Positions 1 through 7,938 of a stretch of 64,000 bases of DNA are shown piece after piece; position 1 is the stretch's first letter; every line of letters begins with the position of its first letter. The notes beneath the pieces were generated by a model. It was not told the DNA's origin. It searched no databases and worked only from the letters and a program-made list of their open reading frames with translations. Both the position numbers and the translations under genes were made by a program. This DNA is from Streptomyces sp. NBC_01754 (GTDB lineage Bacteria > Actinomycetota > Actinomycetes > Streptomycetales > Streptomycetaceae): NCBI RefSeq assembly GCF_035918015.1, contig NZ_CP109132.1, positions 3,720,001 to 3,784,000 on the forward strand, written 5' to 3'.

Positions 1-79
1 TCGCGAGCAGCACCCCCGAGACCAGGGCCCCCGCTCTCGCCCCGCGCCCGAGGCTCCCCGCTGTCGTACGTACCCCCAC
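1..79 (-). CDS. N-terminus of a probable secreted protein (cut by window edge)
   Basis: Only the first 26 or so codons are in the window. A GTG at 79 reads a short Arg-containing n-region followed by a hydrophobic stretch (ALVSGVLLA), which looks like the start of a Sec signal peptide. A purine-rich GAGGGGG lies about 5 bases upstream of the GTG, which supports the start. Nothing of the mature protein is visible, so no function can be given. It is transcribed in the same direction as the DLW-39 gene next to it. The call rests on start context and signal-peptide character only. Confidence 0.4.
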   Translation of the reverse strand, partial: MGVRTTAGSLGRGARAGALVSGVLLA

Positions 80-194
80 CAGGCCCCCTCGGCCGTCAGC
101 CCCAGTCTCTTTGCTCACGCAAGCTAGCTATTTGCTGAGGTGAACTCAAGTGCACAACCGTCACGGTCCCGCAACAGCGGCCGGACAGCACGAA

Positions 195-219
195 GCCCCG
201 GCCGCTCAGCGACCGGGGC
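195..219. terminator. GC-rich inverted repeat downstream of DLW-39
   Basis: GCCCCGG (195-201) pairs with CCGGGGC (213-219) around an 11-base loop. It sits just past the stop of the minus-strand DLW-39 gene, where a factor-independent or intrinsic-like stop would be expected. There is no clear T-run, which is common for Streptomyces terminators. Confidence 0.45.
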
Positions 220-240
220 CCGTGATCAGACTGTTCCGTC

Positions 241-375
241 TCACACACCCGAACCTGCGGGCACGGAGTCGGTCGCCTCCGTCCACAGATCCTGCTCGGC
301 GCGATCCGCCTGGATCTGGCGGTACACGAGGAGCCCGCCGATGGCGGCCAGTGCGACCAGGAGAAGCTTCTTCAC
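241..375 (-). CDS. DLW-39 family small membrane peptide
   Basis: A 44-residue peptide starting at GTG 375. It has a short basic start (VKK), one hydrophobic segment (LLLVALAAIGGLLVY, roughly residues 4-18) and the family signature QDLWTEATD near the C-terminus. An upstream GAGG supports the start; longer in-frame starts lack the family's typical N-terminus. From memory, DLW-39 genes lie near gyrA, tRNA-Ile and tRNA-Ala in Streptomyces. Here the gene is about 19.5 kb from tRNA-Ile, with the accessory cluster between them. A possible TATAGT -10 lies at 421-426 on the minus strand. Function is unknown; it is probably an inner-membrane anchored peptide. Confidence 0.8.
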   Translation of the reverse strand: MKKLLLVALAAIGGLLVYRQIQADRAEQDLWTEATDSVPAGSGV

Positions 376-656
376 CGCGCGACCTCGTCTTTCCTTGACG
401 TAAGGGACTTCTGCCGCCCGACTATACACACCGGCCGATACCGTTCGGTGACCTGCCCGGGACCCGGAGGGCGCCTGTTTCCGGACCTTCACGGGACCGG
501 ACACGGCCTGTGGGGAAAGCCGCTGGAGCCCGTTGCACCAGAAGAGTGGTGTTCATCGGAAGATCGGCGCAGCGCGGGCGTCGGTGCCCGGATTCAGGCT
601 CCGGATCCACATCATCGGAAAGGTAAGCAAACCGGACCACCTGAAAGTGAGGGGCC

Positions 657-1016
657 ATGAGCACCTTCAAGGTCAAGAGCATCTGGACCGCCTTCGTCAC
701 CGTCTTCTTCGCACTCCTCGCCTCGCTGGGCCTCACCTCCACCGCCCAGGCCACGGTCACGGAGCCGACGGTCACGCCCCAGGAGCACACGAGCGCGACC
801 ACGGCAACCGCGGCGGCTCCGTCGGTCCGCTGGACCCTTCCGCGTGACCGGGCGCTGCCGCCCACGATGAAGCAGCGCATCCGCGCCGAGGCCCACGGCT
901 CCTCCCCGGCCACCCGCCACCTGTCGGCCGACCCGGCGGCCACCACCCCCGCGACGGGCACTGCCCACGCCCACCGCACGACCCCGGGGGGCGACTCGGC
1001 CCTGCTCCCGCCGTGA
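657..1016 (+). CDS. DUF6344 family protein, putative secreted or anchored
   Basis: A 119-residue protein starting at ATG 657 with GAGGGG six bases upstream. The N-terminus has a Lys followed by a hydrophobic stretch (IWTAFVTVFFALLASLGLTSTAQA, residues 9-32) like a signal peptide or anchor with a possible AQA cleavage site. The rest is Ala/Thr/Pro-rich with the conserved block RALPPTMKQRIRAEAHG. I recognise this combination as the Streptomyces DUF6344 family, a normal member of the gyrA-tRNA neighbourhood. No enzymatic motif is present. It marks the left edge of conserved gene order before the accessory cluster. Confidence 0.75.
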   Translation: MSTFKVKSIWTAFVTVFFALLASLGLTSTAQATVTEPTVTPQEHTSATTATAAAPSVRWTLPRDRALPPTMKQRIRAEAHGSSPATRHLSADPAATTPATGTAHAHRTTPGGDSALLPP

Positions 1017-1044
1017 GCCCTGCGCCACCGCACTCCAGACTCCA

Positions 1045-1081
1045 GGCCCCTGGTCCGGTTCACACCGGACGGGGGCCCTTT
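1045..1081. terminator. Bidirectional terminator between DUF6344 and MocR1
   Basis: GGCCCC..GTCCGG (from 1045) pairs with CCGGAC..GGGGCC around a TTCACA loop and is followed by a short T-run at 1079-1081. It overlaps the stop codon of the convergent MocR1 gene (1060-1062), so it can serve both genes. It also marks the left breakpoint of the accessory block. Confidence 0.65.
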
Positions 1082-2553
1082 CGCGTGCCCGCCAGGTCGC
1101 GGTAGGCGGCGCCGAGGGCATCGAGGCTGCGGGCCAGGGCGGCGCAGTTCACCGCGGCGTAGCTGACCACCAGGGCCGGCGGCCTCGTGGTGTCCGTCAG
1201 CACGTAGAAGCGGCCGCCGCGCACCAGCACCGAGCGGTGGCGGGCGGCCCGTACCAGCGCGTGTTCGTCGACGTGGGCGGGGAGTTCGAGGTACGCCTGA
1301 AGGCCGCTGTCCCGCCCCAGGAGCCGGGCTCCGGGCAGGCAGCTCGCGACTTGGCGGCGGACGACCCCGCGCCGCTTGTGGAATTCGGCGCGCATCTTGC
1401 GCTGGTGCCGGTCCAGGCCGCCCGTGTCGATGAACCGGGCCAGGGAGAGCTGCTCGATGCCCGAGCAGCCGAGGTCCCAGCCGGCCCGTACGTGCTCCAC
1501 CGAGGACATCAGCTCCGAGGGCGCGGCCAGCCAGCCCAGCCGCAGGGCGGGGGCGAGGATCTTGCTGGCGCTGCCCGCGTAGACGACCCGGTCGGGGGCC
1601 AGGCTCTGGAGGGCGGGCTGCCGGTCGGAGCGGTGCAGGAAGGCTCCGTCGAAGTCGTCCTCCAGTACGTAGCCGTCCACCGAGCGGGCCCAGGCGATGA
1701 GCCGCTCGCGGCGCTCCTGGCTGAGCCGGGAGCCGGTCGGGAAGTGGTTGCCCGGAGTCATCAGCACGGCGCGTACGCCGCTGCGCTCCAGGAGGTCCAC
1801 GCGCAGCCCGTCCTCGTCGACCGGTATGCCGACCGGGCGCAGACCCGAGCTGGTGATGAACTCGCGCTCGCCCGGGTGGCCGGGGTCCTCCACCCCCAGG
1901 GACCGGTGGCCCCGGTCGATGAGCACCTTGCAGATCAGGGCCAGCCCCTGGGCGAACCCCGCGGTGAGCATCAGGTCCTCGGGCCTGGTCCGTACGCCAC
2001 GGACCCGGCCGAGGTAGCCGGTCAGCACGTGCCGGGCCAGGGGTACGCCGGCGGGCGGGGCGTAGCTGAACTCCTGGCGTCCGGCGTCCTGGATCACGGC
2101 GGTGACACAGCGGATCCAGTCCTGCCGGGGGAAGGCCGCGATGTCCGACGTACCGGTGCGCAGGTCCCACATCGCCTCGGCTGACTCGCGGTCGTGGGAG
2201 ACGAGCGTGGGGGCCACCCGGGAGCTGGGCGGCTCCGAGACGGTGGTTCCCGAACCGCGCTTCGTCAGCAAGTACCCCTCGGCCACCAGCCGTTCGTACG
2301 CCTCGACCACGACGCTCCTCGACACCCCGAGGTCCAGGGCCAGTTGGCGGGTGGAGGGGATGCGGGTGCCGGGCCGCAGGGAGCCGTTCTCGACCGAACG
2401 GTGCAGGAAATTGCGTACCTGTACGGCCAGCGGCAGAGGCGATTCGCGATCAACGGTGAGGGGGAGTTGCCACGACAAGTGGTCTTCTCTCTGACGGTCG
2501 AAGTGGTATGGCCAGGCATTCTGGCATCTGATGAAGTCGTCTCGCACACACAT
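1060..2553 (-). CDS. MocR-family transcriptional regulator 1 (GntR-type HTH fused to aminotransferase-like domain)
   Basis: A 497-residue protein. A GntR winged-helix domain comes first (about residues 38-105, ending in LTKRGSG), then a fold-type-I aminotransferase-like domain (about 130-485). The PLP-binding lysine is present at K331 in SASKILAPALRLGW. MocR proteins bind PLP or a PLP-amino acid adduct as effector and usually control adjacent or divergent genes. The gene is divergent from the TrpE-like gene with a 183-bp gap that contains the inverted repeat TGGTC-N5-GACCA. A start near 2480 is also possible because the first 25 residues are poorly conserved in character. Likely a cluster-situated activator or repressor; its effector is unknown. 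Confidence 0.88.
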   Translation of the reverse strand: MCVRDDFIRCQNAWPYHFDRQREDHLSWQLPLTVDRESPLPLAVQVRNFLHRSVENGSLRPGTRIPSTRQLALDLGVSRSVVVEAYERLVAEGYLLTKRGSGTTVSEPPSSRVAPTLVSHDRESAEAMWDLRTGTSDIAAFPRQDWIRCVTAVIQDAGRQEFSYAPPAGVPLARHVLTGYLGRVRGVRTRPEDLMLTAGFAQGLALICKVLIDRGHRSLGVEDPGHPGEREFITSSGLRPVGIPVDEDGLRVDLLERSGVRAVLMTPGNHFPTGSRLSQERRERLIAWARSVDGYVLEDDFDGAFLHRSDRQPALQSLAPDRVVYAGSASKILAPALRLGWLAAPSELMSSVEHVRAGWDLGCSGIEQLSLARFIDTGGLDRHQRKMRAEFHKRRGVVRRQVASCLPGARLLGRDSGLQAYLELPAHVDEHALVRAARHRSVLVRGGRFYVLTDTTRPPALVVSYAAVNCAALARSLDALGAAYRDLAGTRKGPRPV

Positions 2554-2683
2554 TCGCCACCCCGGGGGGAACTGGGGCGGCCAAGGGGGATGCGGGGGGA
2601 AGGACCCGGCGAGAAGCCGGTCATGCGTGACGTGCGGCGGCAGACCGATGGCCTGCGGGTGTTCGTGCTGCCCTCAAAGCCCT

Positions 2684-2729
2684 TGGTCTCTTGGACCAGA
2701 AAGATTTTCGCTGTGTCTTTACTGTCAGA
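2684..2729 (+). promoter_or_regulatory. Candidate operator and promoter of operon A (TrpE-like operon)
   Basis: TGGTC (2684-2688) and GACCA (2694-2698) form a perfect inverted repeat with a 5-base spacer. TACTGT (2720-2725), inside the string TACTGTCAGA, lies 21 bp further on and could be a -10. The same string occurs before the second operon at a matching distance. No good -35 is spaced 17-18 bp from it, which suits an activator-dependent promoter. The inverted repeat lies in the divergent gap with MocR1. Confidence 0.5.
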
Positions 2730-2736
2730 ACTGACC

Positions 2737-4284
2737 GTGCCGGGCGTGACAGGTCCGGGACCACTGAGCGCGGACGGCGCTCCGGCGGGGGGCGTACGCG
2801 TCCGGGTGCTCTCCACCGAACTGCCGCCCACCGACCCGCTCCAGCTGTACGAAGCCCTGACCCACGCCCGGGAACACGACGACGTCTACCTCTTCGAGAG
2901 CCTGGACGGGCCGGCCCAGGACCGGCACTACGCGGCGGTCGGCTACGGCCGCCTCGCGGAGCTGCGGGTCTTCGCCGGCCGGGTGGAGCTCACGGCCGGC
3001 GGTGAGCTGGGCGCGGCGCTGGCCGCGTCCCTCTCGTCGGCCGCCGGGGAAGCGGCCGGTGAGCACGGGGGCGTACGCCGGTGGTCGACGGATGACTCCG
3101 CGACCGTGTGGCGCATGCTGCGGGCCGTGCAGAGCGCGTTCGTAGTGGACACCGATGTGCCCACCGACACCTTCGCCTTCGGCTTCCTCACCACGCTCTC
3201 CTACGAGGCCGCCTGGCTCATGGAGGAACTCCCCGAGCAGCGCGCGGACGTCGAGCTGCCGCGCTGCACGCTCACCCTCTTCCGGGACACGGTCTGGTAC
3301 GGCCTGCGGGACGGCGGGGTCCGCCATCTCTCCGCGCACGGCGACCTGTTCCCCGCGGAGAACGGGCCGCCCCTGTGGGAGGTCCTGGACACCATGAAGG
3401 AGCGGGGGACGCGGGACGGCGCCCCGGTGGTGCCGGCGGCGCCCGCGCCCCGGTCCGTGCGGGACACCGTGGACCGGGAGACGTTCATCGCCCGCGCCGA
3501 GCGCTGTCTCGGACACATCGGGGTGGGCGACAGCTACCAGATCCAGATCGGCCACCGGATCGACGTCAAGACCGAGTTGACCCCGCTCCAGGTCTACCAG
3601 CGGCTGCGGCACCGCAATCCGTCGCCCTACATGTACCTGGTGCCGTGGGCCGGCCGTACGGTGATCGGGGCCAGCCCCGAGCTGTTCGTACGGATCCAGG
3701 ACGGGCACATCTCCATGCGGCCCATCGCGGGCACCGCACCACGGGCCGCCGATCCGGCCGAGGACGCCCGGCTGGTGGCCGGGCTGCGGGAGAGCGCCAA
3801 GGAGCAGGCCGAGCACGTGATGCTCGTCGACCTGTGCCGCAACGACATCGGGCGGGTCTGCGTGCCCGGCACGCTGAGCGTCGACACGATGATGGAGGCC
3901 GAACCCTTCGCCTACGTCCACCACCTGGTCTCGACCGTGTCGGGCCGGGTCAGGGACGGCACGGACGTCTGGGCGTCGATCTGCGCGACCTTCCCGGCCG
4001 GCACCATGACCGGGGCCCCGAAGCTGCGCGCCATGGAGATCATCAGTGAGATCGAGGACCAGCCCCGGGGGATCTACGCCGGAGCGCTGGGCCTGGTCGA
4101 CGTACGCGGCTTCTCGGTGCTCGCGCTCTGCATCCGCACCACCGTCCACGACGGGCAGCGGTACAGCACCCAGGCGTCGGCCGGTGTGGTGGCCGACTCC
4201 GTGCCCGCCGACGAGTGGCGCGAGACGCTGGCCAAGATGAGCGCCACCTACTGGGCGCTGACCGGCGAGGAGCTGCTGACATGA
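2737..4284 (+). CDS. Anthranilate/ADIC synthase component I-like enzyme (TrpE family)
   Basis: About 515 residues. It has the chorismate-binding domain with PIAGT in RPIAGTAPR, EHVMLVDLCRND, a VHH in place of the usual VMH, and FPAGTMTGAPKLRAMEIISE. PIAGT, rather than the PIKGT of aminodeoxychorismate (PABA) synthases, points to amination at C2 of chorismate, giving anthranilate or 2-amino-2-deoxyisochorismate. The usual AGAGIV glycine block reads ASAGVV, and the GTRPRG after PIAGT is altered to GTAPRA, so the outcome may differ from TrpE. The next gene (glutaminase) overlaps by 4 bases. The start is uncertain: GTG 2713, 2737 and 2746 are all in frame with no strong ribosome site. A start at 2713 would include a rare TTA as third codon. 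2737 is chosen because it lies just after the suspected transcription start. Confidence 0.85.
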   Translation: MPGVTGPGPLSADGAPAGGVRVRVLSTELPPTDPLQLYEALTHAREHDDVYLFESLDGPAQDRHYAAVGYGRLAELRVFAGRVELTAGGELGAALAASLSSAAGEAAGEHGGVRRWSTDDSATVWRMLRAVQSAFVVDTDVPTDTFAFGFLTTLSYEAAWLMEELPEQRADVELPRCTLTLFRDTVWYGLRDGGVRHLSAHGDLFPAENGPPLWEVLDTMKERGTRDGAPVVPAAPAPRSVRDTVDRETFIARAERCLGHIGVGDSYQIQIGHRIDVKTELTPLQVYQRLRHRNPSPYMYLVPWAGRTVIGASPELFVRIQDGHISMRPIAGTAPRAADPAEDARLVAGLRESAKEQAEHVMLVDLCRNDIGRVCVPGTLSVDTMMEAEPFAYVHHLVSTVSGRVRDGTDVWASICATFPAGTMTGAPKLRAMEIISEIEDQPRGIYAGALGLVDVRGFSVLALCIRTTVHDGQRYSTQASAGVVADSVPADEWRETLAKMSATYWALTGEELLT

Positions 4285-4880
4285 GGGTCCTGCTCGTCGA
4301 CGCGTACGACAGTTTCAGCCACATCATCGACCAGTACCTGCTCACGCTGGGGGCGCGGACCGAGGTGGTGCGTTCGCGCACCCGCACGGTGGCGGAGCTG
4401 GTGGAGTCGGCGCCCGACGCCGTGGTGCTGGGCCCCGGCCCCGGGCATCCGGCCGTCTCGGGCCACGTCGAGCTGGTGCACGCCTTCGCCGGGCGGGTGC
4501 CGGTGCTCGGCGTCTGCCTCGGCCACCAGGCGATCGGCCTCGCCTACGGGGGGCGGGTCGGCGTCGCCGAGCACCTGATGCACGGCAAGACCAGCCCGGT
4601 CGAGCACGACGGCGACGGGGTGTTCGCGGGCGCCGTGACTCCGCTGACCGTCACCCGCTACCACTCGCTGATCGTCACCGATCCGCCGCCGGAGCTCGCG
4701 GTCACGGCGACCTCGCTCGACGACGGCTATGTGATGGGAGTGCGGCACCGGACGCTCGCCGTCGAAGGGGTGCAGTTCCACCCGGAGAGCGTGACGACCG
4801 ACGACGGGCTGCGGCTCTTCGGCAACTTCCTGGCACAGGTGGGGGACGTGCCGCTGGCGGCCGGGGCGCCCGCCCGCTGA
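4281..4880 (+). CDS. Glutamine amidotransferase component II (TrpG/PabA family)
   Basis: A 199-residue class-I glutamine amidotransferase. The catalytic nucleophile is C79 in GVCLGHQA, and the His/Glu pair is H167 and E169 in FHPES. The oxyanion block GPGPGHP is at 51-57. It hydrolyses glutamine and passes ammonia to the TrpE-like partner, with which it overlaps by ATGA, so the two are translationally coupled. Length and motifs are complete. It is probably dedicated to the cluster rather than to housekeeping tryptophan or folate synthesis, which should have their own copies elsewhere. Confidence 0.92.
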   Translation: MRVLLVDAYDSFSHIIDQYLLTLGARTEVVRSRTRTVAELVESAPDAVVLGPGPGHPAVSGHVELVHAFAGRVPVLGVCLGHQAIGLAYGGRVGVAEHLMHGKTSPVEHDGDGVFAGAVTPLTVTRYHSLIVTDPPPELAVTATSLDDGYVMGVRHRTLAVEGVQFHPESVTTDDGLRLFGNFLAQVGDVPLAAGAPAR

Positions 4881-4946
4881 CCGGGCGGGGGGAACGGGAA
4901 CGACGGCGGGGCAGGTGACCGCAGGAAAGCGATCCGGGGGAATCGG

Positions 4947-5657
4947 ATGAACGACGCAACAAGCCCGCTGGCCGTGGTGACCGGCGCCGCGGGAGGCATC
5001 GGCCGGGCCGTGACCGCGGCACTGGCCGGGGCGGGACACCGGGTCCTGGCCGTCGACGTCAAGGACGACGCCGACCCGGCCGCACACGCCGTGCTCACCG
5101 CCGACCTCGGCGTACCGGCCGCCGCCGAAGAGCTCTTCCGGCTGATCGAGGAGCGGTACGGGCTGCCCTCGGTCCTGGTCAACAACGCCGGGATCTACGA
5201 GGCCAGGGACTTCCTGGACTACGACGCGGAGAGCTACCGCCGGGTCTTCGACATCAACGCGGGCGCGGCCTTCTTCTGCACCCAGACGCTGGCCCGCCGG
5301 CTGATCGCCGCCGGGCGGCCGGGCAGCGTGGTCAACGTGGCCTCCATCAGCGGACAGACCGGAAGCCCCGACGCGGCGTACGGAGCCTCCAAGGGCGCCG
5401 TGATCGCGCTGACCCGGAGCCTGGGGCGGGCGCTGGCACCGCACCGCATCCGGGTCAACGCCGTGGCCCCGGGGCTGATCGACACCCCGATGGCCGGGCG
5501 GGTCCCCGCCGACCGCGCGGCCGACTACCGCCGGAGCATCCCGCAGCGGCGGTTCGGCGAGGCCGCCGAGGTCGCGTCGGCGGTGTGCTACCTCGCGGGT
5601 CCCGGCGCCGGCTATGTCACCGCGGCCGTCCTGGACGTCAACGGCGGCCTGCACTGA
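4947..5657 (+). CDS. Short-chain dehydrogenase/reductase
   Basis: A 236-residue classical SDR. It has TGAAGGIG (residues 12-19) for NAD(P) binding, NNAG, the catalytic Ser in VASIS, YGASK with the catalytic Tyr and Lys, and a C-terminal substrate loop ending VNGGLH. Size and motifs fit enzymes such as DhbA (2,3-dihydro-2,3-dihydroxybenzoate dehydrogenase) or the bacilysin enzymes BacC and BacG. The sequence alone does not choose between oxidation of a dihydroaromatic alcohol and reduction of a keto or enone group. It follows the amidotransferase by 66 bp with a GGGGGAA site before the ATG. In context it probably acts on a cyclohexadienyl or cyclohexenol intermediate. Confidence 0.9.
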   Translation: MNDATSPLAVVTGAAGGIGRAVTAALAGAGHRVLAVDVKDDADPAAHAVLTADLGVPAAAEELFRLIEERYGLPSVLVNNAGIYEARDFLDYDAESYRRVFDINAGAAFFCTQTLARRLIAAGRPGSVVNVASISGQTGSPDAAYGASKGAVIALTRSLGRALAPHRIRVNAVAPGLIDTPMAGRVPADRAADYRRSIPQRRFGEAAEVASAVCYLAGPGAGYVTAAVLDVNGGLH

Positions 5658-5790
5658 CGCGGGCGGCCACCCGGCACCCTCTTCCGCCTCCATCCGCACA
5701 CTCCTCGCCACCGCCCGCGCACGGCGGCAGCGCGCCGCCCGGCCTGCGCGCCTCACGCGTACCACCTCACTCCGAAAGGACCCACCGCCC

Positions 5791-7212
5791 ATGTGGCTGC
5801 CCACGCACGGCCCCGCGGCCGACTTCGCCGCGCGGTACCTCGACCTCCACCAGGCGTTCTACGACCGCACGCTGACCGACCGGGCCCTCGACGACTGGCG
5901 CACCCGCCAACTCCGTACCGTGCTCGACCAGGTCAGCACCGGATCGCCCTTCTACGCACGGCACCTGAAGGGCGTCGACCTGGACGCGGTCACCCCGGAC
6001 GACCTGACGGCGCTGCCCTTCACCACCAAGGCCCGGCTGCGCGAGGAGATGCTCGACGTCCTCAGCCGGCCGCTGGCCGACGCGCTCTTCTTCTACGAGA
6101 CCACCGGCACCACCGGGGCCGCCACCCCGTGCCCCCGCGACGGCCGGGAGATCGTCGCCAGCAACGCCCACATCACCGAGTCCTGGGCCTCGATCTTCCG
6201 CCACCACTTCGGTGACCACGCCCCGCGCATCGGGCTGATGGGCCCCACCGAGGTGCACTCGTTCGGCGACACGCTCGGTGACATCGCCCGTAACGTCGGC
6301 TCGCTCAACGCCAAGATCTGGCCCTACTCCCCGGTCATCGGCTTCCAGAAGGCGCTCCAGCTGATGAAGGAACTGGAGCTGGAGGTGATCTGCTGCACCC
6401 CCGGCGTCGCGCTCACCCTCGCCAAGGCCGCCGAGCACTACGGCTACGACCTGCGGAGCGACTTCTCCGTCAAGCTGCTGCTGACCACCGGCGAGATGTG
6501 CACCCCGGCGCTGGCGCACAATCTGGAGACGGTCTGGGGCGCGGACGTCTACAACATCCTGTACGGGTCGCAGGAGGCGTTCGTGGTCGCGACCGCCTGC
6601 CGCAACAAGCGGATGCACCTGTCGCAGACCAACTACCTCATCGAGGTGGTGGACCCCGAGACCGGCGAGTCCGGCGGACCGCGCGGCAACGGCGAGCTGA
6701 CCGTGACCATGCTGATCGACGGGGTGAAGCCGCTGATCCGCTACCGCACGGGCGACGTCGTCGCGATCGAGGCGTCGGACTGCGGCTGCGAGATGCCGGG
6801 CGATCTCGTACGGATCGTCGGCCGCACCCTGGACCGGCTCGAACTCGGCGGGCGGAAGTTCACCGCGGGCCAGGTCGAGACGGCCGTCATGACCGGGGTC
6901 ACGGGCTCCGCCGGATACCAGGTGGTGATCGAGCGGGACGACGCCGGACAGGACCGGCTGACCGTCCGCCTCGAACTGCTCAAGGGGCTCGTCGAGGACG
7001 CGGAGGCGCTGGCCGACTCCGTACGGAACGGGGCCGCCGCGGCCCTCGGGGTGCCCGTCACCGTGGAGCTCAGCGACGGACTCGACTCCATCGTGAGCAC
7101 CGGGGCCTTCGTCAGCTGGAAGGCCGCCCGCATCGTCGACCGGCGCACCACCCCCGACCACGAGACCGAAGTGGCCCAGAAGATGGCGAAGAACCGTGGC
7201 TATGAGCGCTGA
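5791..7212 (+). CDS. PaaK-like acyl/aryl-CoA ligase (AMP-forming)
   Basis: A 473-residue member of the ANL superfamily, nearest in character to phenylacetate-CoA ligase. ETTGTTG (E103-G109) is the ATP phosphate loop, YGSQEA the acid-recognition and adenine region, and YRTGD (Y318-D322) the nucleotide ribose motif. The start at 5791 follows GAAAGGA by 10 bases; longer in-frame starts run through non-coding-looking sequence. It would adenylate a carboxylic acid and may transfer it to CoA or directly to an amine. No carrier protein is visible in the cluster, so a free CoA ester or acyl-AMP is likely. Anthranilate or another cluster acid is a plausible substrate. The BacA-like gene overlaps its end by 11 bases. 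Confidence 0.88.
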   Translation: MWLPTHGPAADFAARYLDLHQAFYDRTLTDRALDDWRTRQLRTVLDQVSTGSPFYARHLKGVDLDAVTPDDLTALPFTTKARLREEMLDVLSRPLADALFFYETTGTTGAATPCPRDGREIVASNAHITESWASIFRHHFGDHAPRIGLMGPTEVHSFGDTLGDIARNVGSLNAKIWPYSPVIGFQKALQLMKELELEVICCTPGVALTLAKAAEHYGYDLRSDFSVKLLLTTGEMCTPALAHNLETVWGADVYNILYGSQEAFVVATACRNKRMHLSQTNYLIEVVDPETGESGGPRGNGELTVTMLIDGVKPLIRYRTGDVVAIEASDCGCEMPGDLVRIVGRTLDRLELGGRKFTAGQVETAVMTGVTGSAGYQVVIERDDAGQDRLTVRLELLKGLVEDAEALADSVRNGAAAALGVPVTVELSDGLDSIVSTGAFVSWKAARIVDRRTTPDHETEVAQKMAKNRGYER

Positions 7213-7861
7213 CGTCGCGGCCCTGCCGGGGCCGCTCACCGAGGAGTACACCGCGCGCTGGAGCGAGCTGACCGGCCGCTGGGCCGCACAGCCCGGCACC
7301 ACCCTGGGCACACTGGGGCCGGACGGTACCTCCAGCCAGCTGGCGGCCCGCTTCCTCGCCCAGCAGCACGGGCTGTCCGTCGAGCTGTTCGTCACCTTCG
7401 ACGAGGTGCTGGAGCGGCTCGTCGACCGGAAGATCGACTACGCGCTGGTGCCCAGCGCCTACCAGGGGCTGACCCGCTTCCACTGGCACCGGGACCTGCG
7501 GCTCCAGGCGTTCTTCCCGCAGGCCACCCCGGAGTACGGGATCGCGGGCCGGGCGGGCACGGCGGCGGACCTGGGGCCGCACGGGACGCCGGTCACGGTC
7601 GCGGCCATGTGGGAGGTCCGCCGGATCTACGCCGAAGTGGTGCCCGCCGCACTGAGCGACCGCGAGGTGCGCTGGGTGGAGGCGGTCTCCACGCAGCACG
7701 CCGCCGAGATCGTGGCCCGGGGCGGGGCCGAACTGGCGGTCACCAACGCCCCCGGGATCCACGCCCACGGTCTGCGCTGGGTGGCCGTCCGGCCGGGCGC
7801 GGAGATCCTCTGGACGCTTTTCGGCCCCGCCGCACCGGCCCGTACGGGCGTTCCGGCCTGA
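7202..7861 (+). CDS. BacA-like prephenate decarboxylase homologue (prephenate dehydratase fold)
   Basis: A 219-residue protein with a single prephenate-dehydratase-type periplasmic-binding fold and no ACT domain. Key blocks are TLGPDGTSS, TFDEVLERL, YALVPSAYQG and the stretch around RDLRLQAFF followed by TPEYGIAG. These resemble, from memory, BacA of bacilysin biosynthesis (TLGPEGTSS, VPHAYDG, PDLQLLQIF, TPMYGLA) more than PheA. BacA decarboxylates prephenate without aromatisation, giving a dihydro-4-hydroxyphenylpyruvate. A chorismate mutase encoded in the second operon could supply prephenate. A GTG at 7196 is an alternative start. A TRF triplet at about residue 81 is not in the position of the dehydratase TRF motif. 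Non-aromatising decarboxylation is inferred. Confidence 0.75.
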   Translation: MSADVAALPGPLTEEYTARWSELTGRWAAQPGTTLGTLGPDGTSSQLAARFLAQQHGLSVELFVTFDEVLERLVDRKIDYALVPSAYQGLTRFHWHRDLRLQAFFPQATPEYGIAGRAGTAADLGPHGTPVTVAAMWEVRRIYAEVVPAALSDREVRWVEAVSTQHAAEIVARGGAELAVTNAPGIHAHGLRWVAVRPGAEILWTLFGPAAPARTGVPA

Positions 7862-7938
7862 GCGTCCGTGCCGGACGGCCGGTCCAACCGGCCCGGCCGC
7901 CCGGTCCAACCACCCTTACGACACTGGAGATCGCCGAC

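Noticed and set aside
2623..2736. Upstream ATG 2623 and GTG 2713 as starts for the TrpE-like gene
   Set aside because: They add residues unlike the family and run through the inverted repeat and suspected -10. GTG 2713 is kept as a possibility in the feature entry.
7439..7470. TRF triplet in the BacA-like protein as the prephenate dehydratase TRF motif
   Set aside because: It is too early in the chain (about residue 81); dehydratases have it near the end of the catalytic domain.
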